Assembly: GCF_014334115.1 (NCBI RefSeq)
Contig: NZ_CP060494.1
Span: forward strand, 930,001 to 994,000
Origin: Sphingosinithalassobacter sp. CS137
Lineage (GTDB): Bacteria; Pseudomonadota; Alphaproteobacteria; Sphingomonadales; Sphingomonadaceae
Length of the DNA stretch: 64,000 bases
Direction of reading: 5' to 3'
Made by a program: the position numbers and the translations under genes. Positions 24,861 to 35,200 of the stretch are shown piece after piece; positions within the stretch are counted from its first letter, which is position 1, and each line of letters begins with the position of its first letter. Under the pieces are notes generated by a model. The model was not told the DNA's origin. It saw only the letters and a list, made by a program, of their open reading frames with translations, and did not search any database.

Positions 24861-27530
24861 TCAGAAGGTCGTGCTGACTCCAAGCGAGAAGACGCGGCCG
24901 AGCCGATAGGTGTTCGTCTCCACCCGTCCGGCGTCGCCGAAATCCTGGAACTCCTCAAAGTCCTCGCCGGTCAGGTTGCGCGCCTCGAACTTGATCTCGA
25001 ACGAGCCGCCCAGCACTTCAAAGCCCTGGCGCGCAACGAGATCGAGCCGAAGCCCGGGGCGCTCCGTCACCGGCGGCAACGACCCGCCACCGTTCTGCAC
25101 GCCGCGGGCGACGATGCGGTCGCTCGCATAGTTGAAGAGCAGCGTCAGCTGCGACAGCGTGTCGGTATCCTCGATGCCGACCTGCACGTTCACCAGATGC
25201 TCGGACTGGCCGACGAGCGGCAGGCCCGAAGCGAACACCTGGCTCGCCGGAACGAAGTTGGCGGGCGTGATCGGATCGCGCACCTGCCCGTCGGTCAGCA
25301 CTTCGGACTGGCTGTAGGTGTAGTTACCGATCAGCAGCAGGCGACGCGAGGCGAAGAAATCGCCCACGAAGTCGAGCGGAACATATTTCTGCAACTCGAA
25401 CTCGACGCCATAGAGTTCGGCCCGCGGCGCATTGGTGAAGTTGGTTTGAAGGCCGCTGCTCCCCGGCAGGAAGTAGGTGACCGTCTCGATCGGGTTTTCG
25501 ATATCCTTGTAGAAACCGGCCACCAGAACGCGCTCGTTGTTTCCGAAATACCATTCGTAGCGGGCTTCGAGGTTCCAGATCTCCGTGTCGACCAGGAAGG
25601 GGTTGCCATAGAAGGTGCGGCTGGAGTCGAAGTCCGAATAGAGCTGCGGCGCAAGCTCGCGAAACTGCGGCCGGGCGATCGTCTTCGAACCGTGCAGGCG
25701 CAGCTGCATGTCTTCCATGAAGTTCCAGGTGATGGTGCTCGCGGGCAGCCAATAGTCGTTCTCGAGAAGCGACGCCGGCTGGTTGTCCGACGGCCGCACC
25801 TGCTGCTCGGCCGATTCGTAGCGCACGCCCACCTGGGCGCGCAGCGCGTCCCACAGTTCGGTCTCAGCCTGGACATAGGCGCCGTGGATCCGCAGCATCG
25901 CATCATAGGACCGCGCACCGAGCGAGGTCGACAGCGGCCGCAGGATGATGTCGTTCTGGAAGATACTGGTGTCGGAGATCAGCGCATCGGGCCGCTGCTG
26001 CGAAGCGAGGAAGCCGAGGCCACCACCGCCCTCGACTGCATAGTCGAATTCGTAGCGATAGGAGTCGCGCGCGGTGTCGGTGTAGGCATAGCCCGCCGAG
26101 AAGGTGATCGGCGTGTCCAGCAGCCACTCATAGGCCAGATCGACGCCGCCGGCCCACACGTCCTCGTTGAGATCGCTAAACACGATCGTCGCGCCCGACG
26201 GGTTGTTGCCGAGACCGTTGACGAAATCGTCGACGGCGCTGCTGTAGACGTAGGTGAAGGTGCGCTCATAGGGCGAGCTGCGCTGCGTGTTGGCATAGGC
26301 GCCGCGCACGTCCACATCGAATTCGCCGAAGTCGAATTCGCCGACCAGCTGGCCAGTGTAGAGCTGGCGCTCAAACCAGTTGGTGTTCTGCACGTTCAGC
26401 AGATTGTTGTTCTCATTCTCGCCCTGACCGAGACGGGTCTGCTTCAGCGTGTCGTGGATGTAGAGATTTGTCGCGCGGATGCGGTGGTCGCCGAACTCGA
26501 GGCCGAAGCCCAGCAGACCGTTGACCAGCGCGCGGTGGTCGGTTGTCACCCGCCGGAAATCGCTGCCCAGCGTGGCGATGTCGTCGATCGCCACCTGCTG
26601 GATCGCATCGCGCGTGCGCCAGCTGTTGCTGATGCCGGCGCCGGCGATGATGCCGAACTCGGCGTCGCCGCCCATCGGAACCGTCGTACCGAAGCTCGCT
26701 TCGCCGGAAAAGTTCGGCGGGATGTGCCACTGCGCCTGGACGAGGGTGGTCTCGGCATTCGTGAGCTGGGCAACCTGCGCCGACTCGATCGGAGTCTGGT
26801 TCTCACCGGCTCGGATGACGAACTGCGGAACGTCGCGCTCGCCTGAATCGAAGCCGGTCCAGTCGTAGGAGCCGCCGTCGTGGACATAGCCGAGTTCGCT
26901 CGTGGTCACCGTGTCGAAGCCGACCGAAGCTCCGATCTGGAAGAACGTCTCGTCGGGAGTCGCGCGGGTCGTCAGATTGATGACGCCGCCACCGAACTCG
27001 CCCGGATAGTTGGCGGAGAAGCTCTTCTGCACCAGCGATGAAGCGATGACGTTCGTGGGGAAGATGTCGAGCGGAACGACTCGGCGCAGCGGCTCGGGGC
27101 TCGGCAGCGGCAGACCGTTCAGCAGCGAAAGCGAATAGCGGTCGCCAAGACCGCGGACATAGACGAAGCCGTTGCCGACGACGCTCAGGCCGGTCACGCG
27201 CTGCAGCGCGCCAGCGATGTCGCCTTCGCCCGTGCGGGCAATGTCGGCGGCGGAAAGCACCGAAACCACCTGTGGCGTGGCGCGCACGACGCTCGGAATG
27301 TTGCCGCGCACGACAATGTCGCCGATGTCGCTCGCGCCGGGCGCGGAGATTTCAAGTTCCTCCGCGGGGGCTTCCTGCTCCGGCACGTTCTGCTGGGGCG
27401 CGGGATCGACGACGGCACCGGACGGAGGCGCTGCAGGCGCAGGCGCTCCCGACGACTGCGCCAGTGCGGCAGGCGCGACCAGGCACGAGGAGAGGAACAG
27501 AAGGCTTCCGAAGGCGAGCTGGTTTTTCAT
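24861..27530 (-). CDS. TonB-dependent outer-membrane receptor
   Basis: An 889-residue outer-membrane receptor. The signal peptide ends near residue 24 (PAALAQ). A Pro/Ala-rich spacer precedes the plug domain (about 70-190), with typical ALQRVTGLSVVGNGFVYVRG and GGGVINLTTRA segments. The remainder is the 22-strand barrel, ending in a C-terminal Phe (FSLGVSTTF). No N-terminal STN signalling domain is evident, so it is a transport-only receptor. It follows the beta-helix lipoprotein gene by 81 bases on the same strand, forming a likely two-gene operon closed by the terminator at 24801. The ligand is unknown; upstream Pho-box-like repeats point to phosphate limitation. Confidence 0.9.
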   Translation of the reverse strand: MKNQLAFGSLLFLSSCLVAPAALAQSSGAPAPAAPPSGAVVDPAPQQNVPEQEAPAEELEISAPGASDIGDIVVRGNIPSVVRATPQVVSVLSAADIARTGEGDIAGALQRVTGLSVVGNGFVYVRGLGDRYSLSLLNGLPLPSPEPLRRVVPLDIFPTNVIASSLVQKSFSANYPGEFGGGVINLTTRATPDETFFQIGASVGFDTVTTSELGYVHDGGSYDWTGFDSGERDVPQFVIRAGENQTPIESAQVAQLTNAETTLVQAQWHIPPNFSGEASFGTTVPMGGDAEFGIIAGAGISNSWRTRDAIQQVAIDDIATLGSDFRRVTTDHRALVNGLLGFGLEFGDHRIRATNLYIHDTLKQTRLGQGENENNNLLNVQNTNWFERQLYTGQLVGEFDFGEFDVDVRGAYANTQRSSPYERTFTYVYSSAVDDFVNGLGNNPSGATIVFSDLNEDVWAGGVDLAYEWLLDTPITFSAGYAYTDTARDSYRYEFDYAVEGGGGLGFLASQQRPDALISDTSIFQNDIILRPLSTSLGARSYDAMLRIHGAYVQAETELWDALRAQVGVRYESAEQQVRPSDNQPASLLENDYWLPASTITWNFMEDMQLRLHGSKTIARPQFRELAPQLYSDFDSSRTFYGNPFLVDTEIWNLEARYEWYFGNNERVLVAGFYKDIENPIETVTYFLPGSSGLQTNFTNAPRAELYGVEFELQKYVPLDFVGDFFASRRLLLIGNYTYSQSEVLTDGQVRDPITPANFVPASQVFASGLPLVGQSEHLVNVQVGIEDTDTLSQLTLLFNYASDRIVARGVQNGGGSLPPVTERPGLRLDLVARQGFEVLGGSFEIKFEARNLTGEDFEEFQDFGDAGRVETNTYRLGRVFSLGVSTTF

Positions 27531-27611
27531 CGGGCTATCCGGTTCGTTTGAGAAAAGGACGGAAAGGGGAAGCGAGCGCGAGGCCCGCCTCCCCCGAATT
27601 CCAGTCCCGCC

Positions 27612-29249
27612 TTAGGTGGACGGCACGGCCGTGCAGTTGCCGCTCGCCGCACCGAAGTTCGCGCGGTTGGAGTTGCAGGTCCAACCCTGGAACCACGTGT
27701 CACCCGAGCCGCTGACGGCACCGATGTAGCTGGTGTTGACGAGGAAGCCGTTGTTACCCGGGAGCGTCGAGGCATTCGTCGGGGTAACGCCGGTGGCGCC
27801 GCTACCCGGGAAGAAGCCGTTCTGAACGCCGTTGGTACCGCCAGCCACGTTGTTCGCGCTGCTGCCGGCAGTGAGCAGGGCCTCTGCATCGCTTGCCGTG
27901 ATCGTCACAGCCGAAGCTCCCGAACCACGCGTTCCGGCGATCGCGAACGGCGAGCACTGGAAGAACATCGAGTTGAAGGTCGGCGGACCGGCATCCTGCA
28001 GGCCGGCATCGGCCGGACGGACCGTCGACCGGTCAGAGGTGTCGGCGAGCAGCTGGATGCAGGCCTGGGGGCTGACGACGATACCGTTCACGAACGCCGT
28101 GTCGGCGCCGCCGCGGAGGCGGATCGCGGCGCCCGGACCAGCCGACGAGCCATAGTGGATCGCCGTGAAGTTCGCGAGGCGGCCATAGGTGCGCGGCAGG
28201 CGATCGTTGTTGCCGTTCGAGTCGATCTCGAGGGCATAGGCGTCGTCGTTCGCCGCAGCGATCGTCTGCGCCTGGATCAGCAGCGCGAACTGCACGAAAC
28301 CGCGCCAGCCCGAGTCATAGTCGAGGCTGTCATCGTCGGCGCCGGTGATCACCAGGTGACGCAGGTTCGACGTGCCGCCGAAGATCTCGATGCCGTCGTC
28401 CGAGCTGTTGTGGACCTGAACATGGTCGATCACGGTGCCCGAGCCGGCGCCCGCGAGCGTCAGGCCCTGCAGCTCGTTGCCCGAGATGCCGCCGATGACG
28501 GTGCCCGAGTAGCGGATCTGGACGTACTGGAACACGCCCGAGCTGTCGCCCTGCGCGTTACCGCCATAGAGCGCGTTGCCGGTACCCTCGACGGTGGCTT
28601 CGCAGGTCGTGCTGGTGCCGCCCGCATCGTTGCCGGTGGCGCAGTCGGCGATCGGCGCGCGGCCGGCCAGGATGACGCCGCCCCACAGGCCCTCGGTTTC
28701 GTCGGTGACGTTGCCGGTCAGGTTTTCCTGCGCAGTGAAGATGATCGGCCGTGCCGCAGTGCCCTGGGCATTGATGGTCGAGCCGCGGTTGACGATCAGA
28801 TAGTCGGGATCGGTGAGCGTGGTGTTCGCGAAGATCACGGCGCCCGGCTCGATCGTCAGGTTACCGGACTGGCCGGCGGTGCCCGTGGTGCCGCGGTCGA
28901 TACCCACGTTGACGCGGCCGTTCAGCTCATAGGCGACGCCCGCTGCCGCCGGCAGCGTCGTGTTGGTCACCAGCGCCGGAATACGGCAGACGCGGAAGTT
29001 GCCGATCGTGCCGGCGTCGGTGAGTGCCTGGCCCGTGTTGGTCGGGCAGGCTGCGGCCGGACCGGTGGTGGGGGTCGGCGTGGGCGTGGGCGTCGGCGAC
29101 GGCGCGGGCGCCGGAGCAGGCGTCGGGGCCGGGACGATCACCACGCCTTCGCCGGGCGAGGCGACGCTGGTCGCGCCGTCGCACGCCGAAAGGGCGGCGC
29201 CTGCGCAGCTGGTCATCAGAATAAGGCTGAGGCGTTTGAAGCTGGCCAT
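27612..29249 (-). CDS. Surface lipoprotein with right-handed beta-helix, TonB-receptor partner
   Basis: A 545-residue exported lipoprotein. The signal peptide ends in a lipobox (ALSAC, Cys about 23). A Pro/Thr/Ala-rich linker (about 40-65) follows, then a long domain of short repeating beta-strands with Asn/Gly turns (IEPGAVIFANTTLTD, then DHVQVHNSSDDGIEIFGG and VITGADDDSLDYD), typical of a right-handed parallel beta-helix. Paired cysteines occur near 195-220 and at the C-terminus. It directly precedes the TonB receptor gene. It probably binds or cleaves a substrate at the cell surface for that receptor; no catalytic residues can be assigned. Confidence 0.75.
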   Translation of the reverse strand: MASFKRLSLILMTSCAGAALSACDGATSVASPGEGVVIVPAPTPAPAPAPSPTPTPTPTPTTGPAAACPTNTGQALTDAGTIGNFRVCRIPALVTNTTLPAAAGVAYELNGRVNVGIDRGTTGTAGQSGNLTIEPGAVIFANTTLTDPDYLIVNRGSTINAQGTAARPIIFTAQENLTGNVTDETEGLWGGVILAGRAPIADCATGNDAGGTSTTCEATVEGTGNALYGGNAQGDSSGVFQYVQIRYSGTVIGGISGNELQGLTLAGAGSGTVIDHVQVHNSSDDGIEIFGGTSNLRHLVITGADDDSLDYDSGWRGFVQFALLIQAQTIAAANDDAYALEIDSNGNNDRLPRTYGRLANFTAIHYGSSAGPGAAIRLRGGADTAFVNGIVVSPQACIQLLADTSDRSTVRPADAGLQDAGPPTFNSMFFQCSPFAIAGTRGSGASAVTITASDAEALLTAGSSANNVAGGTNGVQNGFFPGSGATGVTPTNASTLPGNNGFLVNTSYIGAVSGSGDTWFQGWTCNSNRANFGAASGNCTAVPST

Positions 29250-29397
29250 AAATTCTCCGTATCCGGGTCGGTGCCGAGTGGCGGTTTCGCGTGCGATCGG
29301 ATCGACTCGGTGAACCCCCTGTCGACCTCAGTCGCGGCCCCTACGGATGCGGCGTGACCGCTGGATGCGGTTTTCGAGACTGCTTCGTTGCGTTTTC

Positions 29398-29435
29398 GCG
29401 ACGAATTTGTGACGAACGTGACGCGCGCGTGACAG
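29398..29435 (-). promoter_or_regulatory. Tandem Pho-box-like direct repeats
   Basis: On the minus strand the heptamers CTGTCAC, GCGTCAC, TCGTCAC and TCGTCGC start 11, 9 and 11 bases apart. Each pair has the 7+4 spacing of a PhoB box (CTGTCAT, four bases, CTGTCAT). They lie about 150-185 bases before the lipoprotein start in a 455-base non-coding stretch (29250-29705) that otherwise holds only the tRNA-Val terminator. Binding by PhoB is inferred. Confidence 0.42.
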
Positions 29436-29667
29436 ATGCGCCGCCGTGCGTTGCCGCGCCCGCAGCGATCCGGCGATTTCACGGACCTATGGCGTGCCCC
29501 GCGGCAGCGCCCCGGGAGCGTTGCACATGCGCAACAGCAAGTAGGAAAGCGTCGCGGTTGGGTCGGCCAGAGGTCATTGGATCACCCGCCCGTCGCGGGG
29601 AACAGCACGCGCTGCATGCGCACGCGGGTCAGCGCGATCGGTACTACGGGCCTACAGCGCAAACGAA

Positions 29668-29698
29668 AACGCCCGCCGGAGGATGTCCGGCGGGCGTT
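29668..29698 (-). terminator. Terminator after tRNA-Val
   Basis: A perfect 13-bp stem (AACGCCCGCCGGA / TCCGGCGGGCGTT) with a five-base loop. On the minus strand it is followed by TTCGTTTG, just seven bases beyond the CCA end of tRNA-Val. Confidence 0.8.
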
Positions 29699-29705
29699 TC
29701 GAAGA

Positions 29706-29780
29706 TGGTGGGCGCGGCAAGGATTGAACTTGCGACCCCTGCGGTGTGAACACAGTGCTCTACCACTGAGCTACGCGCCC
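29706..29780 (-). tRNA. tRNA-Val (CAC)
   Basis: A cloverleaf on the minus strand: acceptor GGGCGCG pairs with CGCGCCC, the D-arm is GCTCAGTGGTAGAGC, the anticodon stem CTGTG/CGCAG encloses TTCACAC (anticodon CAC), and the T-arm is CGCAAGTTCAATCCTTGCC. CCA is encoded at 29706-29708. Confidence 0.95.
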
Positions 29781-29871
29781 TAACCTGTCGCGCGGAAGGC
29801 CTTGACCATGCGCGCGGGAGGCGAGCCTCTAGAGAAGCGCCAGGTGCTTGTCCAGCCCCGGCGCAACTCGA

Positions 29872-30144
29872 TCAGTTCACCGAATCCTTCAGGCCCTTGC
29901 CGGCCTTGAACTTGGGCTGGTTCGACGCCTTGATCGTCATTTCCTCGCCGGTACGGGGATTACGGCCGGTCGAAGCCTTGCGCTTGCTGACGGAGAAAGT
30001 GCCGAAGCCGACCAGACGAACTTCGTCGCCCTTCTTCAGCGCCCCGGAAATCGCGTCGAACACCGCCTCGACGGCCTTGCTCGCATCGCCCTTGCTGAGG
30101 CCCGACGTGTCGGCAACCTGCCCGATCAGCTCTTGCTTGTTCAT
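29872..30144 (-). CDS. hupB: DNA-binding protein HU
   Basis: A 90-residue nucleoid protein. It begins MNKQELIGQVAD and carries the DNA-arm signature GFGTFSVSKRKASTGRNPRTG near residues 46-66, both typical of HU. It compacts and bends DNA as a dimer. It lies 140 bases downstream of lon on the same strand, the lon-hupB order common in proteobacteria. Confidence 0.96.
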   Translation of the reverse strand: MNKQELIGQVADTSGLSKGDASKAVEAVFDAISGALKKGDEVRLVGFGTFSVSKRKASTGRNPRTGEEMTIKASNQPKFKAGKGLKDSVN

Positions 30145-30284
30145 ACCTGGGAGTCCCCTGTTGCGTTCGTTTCTAATAAATGAGTCGCGGCATCAGCCGG
30201 TGACGCAATAAGGACGTTCGAGTTCGCACTGTCAAAGGATTTCCGCGGTTTTCCGTCGGAAATTTAAGGCCTCTTGCCGCTCCC

Positions 30285-32681
<2,397 letters not shown>

Positions 32682-32723
32682 GGATACTCCGACACCGCCC
32701 GAGGGGGGCGGCCTACCCTCACT

Positions 32724-32750
32724 ATATGGGAGTTCCGTCGAAGGCATCAA
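32724..32750 (-). promoter_or_regulatory. Sigma-32-like heat-shock promoter of lon
   Basis: On the minus strand TTGATG (32750-32745) is followed after 13 bases by TCCCATAT (32731-32724). This is close to the heat-shock consensus (CTTGAA, about 13, CCCCATNT). It sits 43 bases before the lon start. Read by eye only; transcription data would be needed to confirm use. Confidence 0.4.
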
Positions 32751-32766
32751 TCGCGCGGCAGATTTC

Positions 32767-33441
32767 GTGTCGCGGCGGGCGCTGCTCGGCGCCGGTCTCA
32801 CGCTGCCGATGGCCGCGCATGCGGTGCCCCGATCCCGGCAGGAAGGCACCTTGCTCGAGCGGGCGATCGCTGCCCGCGGCGGGCGGGCGCTGATCGAACG
32901 GGTGCGGGCGATCGCCTGGACCGGCACCTATGGCCATGTGACCGAGAGAGGCCTCACTACCATCGCCGTCCGAACGTCGATCGAGCCGTTCGGACGGATC
33001 GAGATCAAAGAGAGTTACGAGGGTGAGGCGGAGGTCCTCCACACCATCATCGGCCCCGCAGGCGGCACGGCGGGAGACGGGCGGCGTGAGCCACGGACGC
33101 TGAGCGAACAGAAGGTCGCGGCCATTCGTGCGGAATATGGCTTCTATGGCTATCTTTTGCTCGGCCGAAGCGAGACGAGCATCGTCGGCGACCGCCTCCA
33201 TTCCGAAAAGCCTGGATTTCCGCCGATCGACTTCGAAGTCGCGCCGTCCGGCACAGTGATCGCAGGCTATTATGCCGCGGGCGTGGGCTACGGCGGCGGG
33301 CCGCGCCTGCTGCGCTACGCACTCGAAGGCGAAATCGTCGACCACGGGCTCCGCTGGCCGCGCCGGATCACTGCATCAAACGAGCGGGGGCAGATGGACC
33401 ACCAGCTCACCCTGGACACGCTGAGCATCACGCTCGGATGA
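32767..33441 (+). CDS. Exported protein with Tat-like signal, unknown
   Basis: A protein of about 224 residues starting at GTG 32767 with the twin-arginine-like leader VSRRALLGAGLTLPMAAHA. An in-frame ATG at 32680 exists, but it would overlap the lon start codon and place lon's promoter inside the coding region, so the GTG is preferred with caution. The mature part is mixed alpha/beta (GRIEIKESYEGEAEV; GYYAAGVGYGGGPRLLRYALEG) and resembles no family I recognise. It leads an operon with two M1 peptidases; 13 bases separate it from the first. Confidence 0.6.
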   Translation: MSRRALLGAGLTLPMAAHAVPRSRQEGTLLERAIAARGGRALIERVRAIAWTGTYGHVTERGLTTIAVRTSIEPFGRIEIKESYEGEAEVLHTIIGPAGGTAGDGRREPRTLSEQKVAAIRAEYGFYGYLLLGRSETSIVGDRLHSEKPGFPPIDFEVAPSGTVIAGYYAAGVGYGGGPRLLRYALEGEIVDHGLRWPRRITASNERGQMDHQLTLDTLSITLG

Positions 33442-33454
33442 CATCTTCTGGAGA

Positions 33455-35200
33455 ATGACCATTCGTACCGATCTCTTCCGCCGCACCGCATCCGCCGCGC
33501 TGCTGCTGCTGCTCGCCAGCACCGCGCCGGCCGCCTACGCCGCCGATCCGGGCCAGCCGCCGCTGACCGAACAGACCGCGCGTTCCGGCGCGCCGCTCGA
33601 CCCGGCACAGGAAAAGCTGCGGTTCGATTCGGCCGACCTGTCGTTCGAAGTCTTTCCGGAGCGCGAATCGATCGCCGGTGTGGCGAAGCTGCGCTTCACC
33701 GCCACCGATCCGCTCGAGACGCTCGTCGTCGACCTCGATCCCAACCTGCCGGTGTCGGCGATCTCGATCGACGGCACGCCGCTTCCTGAGAGCGCATGGG
33801 AGAACCCCGAAGGTCGGCTGTCGATCCGGCTCCCCGCGACCATCCCCGCCGGCCGCGCGTTCGAAGCGACGATCGCCTATGCCGGAACGCCGCACGTCGC
33901 GGTGCGCGCGCCCTGGGAAGGCGGCTTCGTCTGGTCGCAGACGCCCGAGGGCAAGCCCTGGGTGGCGACCGCATTCCAGATGCAGGGCTGCGACCTCCTG
34001 TGGCCATGCATCGACTATCCGACCTACGAGCCTGATTTCGTCGATCTGCACATCACTGTGCCGGAAGGGCTGAGCGCTCCGGCGAACGGCGTTTTCCGCG
34101 GAGTCGAGCGGCTCGCGGACGGGCGCTCGACCTGGAGCTGGCACGCCACCGATCCGACGATCTATGGCATCACGCTGAACGTCGCGCCTTATGAAGAGAT
34201 TTCGGGCACCTATGCCAGCCGCTTCGGCAACAGCATTCCGATGCATTTCTGGCACCTGCCCGGCCGCGACGAGCGGGCCCGCGAACTGTTCGCCGAGTTC
34301 GCACCTACGCTCGACTTCTTCGAAAGCGTGATCGGCCCCTATCCCTTCGCCGACCAGAAGCTGGGCGTCGTCGAAACGCCACATCTCGGCATGGAGCATC
34401 AGACGATCAACGCCTATGGCAACGAGTACAAGAAGACGCCCGACGGCTTCGACGAGCTGTTTCAGCATGAATTCGCGCATGAGTGGTTCGCGAACCAGCT
34501 GACCGCGGCGAATTGGGACGATTTCTGGCTGCACGAAGGCTTCGGCAGCTACATGCAGCCGCTCTACGGCCAGTGGCGGGAGGGTGACGGCCGCTATCTC
34601 TCGATGATGCTGGCGCTGCGCAACGGCATCCGGAACCAGCATCCGATCGTGTCGGGCGAGCCGCAGGACGCAGGCCATGTCTATCGCGGCGACAGCGGGC
34701 CAAGCGGCGACATCTACAGCAAAGGCGCCTGGGTGCTCCACACGCTGCGCAACCTGATCGGCGACGAGGCCTTTTTCGATGCCGTGCGCCTGGCGGTATA
34801 CGGCCGTACCGATCCGCGGCCCGGCAATTTCGAGCCGCTCTATCGCACGACGCCCGAATTCATCGGCTTCGTGAACCAGGAAGCGGGCCGCGACCTGCAA
34901 TGGTTCTTCGACGTGTACCTCTATGAGGCCGCTCTGCCCGAGCTCGAGCAGAGCCGCGAAAACGGCCGCTTGAACCTGCGTTGGAAGACGCCGAACGACC
35001 GCCCCTTCCCGCTGCCGGTCGAAGTCCGCATCGGCGATCGGGTCGAAACAGTCGTGATGGAGGGCAATCGCGGCAGCATCGCCGTGCCCGAAGACGCGCA
35101 TGTCGTGATCGACCCGATGTCGAAGATCCTGATGCAGTCGGACAGCGTCGACGCCTATCAGCAGTATCTCCTCCGCCGGATGCGGGGAGGCGGGCACTGA
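33455..35200 (+). CDS. Exported M1 family aminopeptidase (first copy)
   Basis: A 581-residue zinc metallopeptidase with a signal peptide (residues 1-29, ending AAYA). The gluzincin motif is HEFAH (His338, Glu339, His342) with the third zinc ligand Glu361 (WLHEGFG) at the exact M1 spacing. The exopeptidase motif reads GMEH rather than the usual GxMEN (LGMEHQTINAYG, 312-). A catalytic Tyr lies in DIYSKGAWVLHTLR. It is shorter than four-domain M1 enzymes, so it has the beta-sandwich and thermolysin-like domains only. It likely trims peptides in the periplasm. The next gene is a paralogue. Confidence 0.92.
   Translation: MTIRTDLFRRTASAALLLLLASTAPAAYAADPGQPPLTEQTARSGAPLDPAQEKLRFDSADLSFEVFPERESIAGVAKLRFTATDPLETLVVDLDPNLPVSAISIDGTPLPESAWENPEGRLSIRLPATIPAGRAFEATIAYAGTPHVAVRAPWEGGFVWSQTPEGKPWVATAFQMQGCDLLWPCIDYPTYEPDFVDLHITVPEGLSAPANGVFRGVERLADGRSTWSWHATDPTIYGITLNVAPYEEISGTYASRFGNSIPMHFWHLPGRDERARELFAEFAPTLDFFESVIGPYPFADQKLGVVETPHLGMEHQTINAYGNEYKKTPDGFDELFQHEFAHEWFANQLTAANWDDFWLHEGFGSYMQPLYGQWREGDGRYLSMMLALRNGIRNQHPIVSGEPQDAGHVYRGDSGPSGDIYSKGAWVLHTLRNLIGDEAFFDAVRLAVYGRTDPRPGNFEPLYRTTPEFIGFVNQEAGRDLQWFFDVYLYEAALPELEQSRENGRLNLRWKTPNDRPFPLPVEVRIGDRVETVVMEGNRGSIAVPEDAHVVIDPMSKILMQSDSVDAYQQYLLRRMRGGGH

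Noticed and set aside
29080..29140. Short tandem repeats encoding the Pro/Thr/Ala stretch of the lipoprotein
   Set aside because: These are the coding sequence of a linker, not a CRISPR array or mobile repeat.
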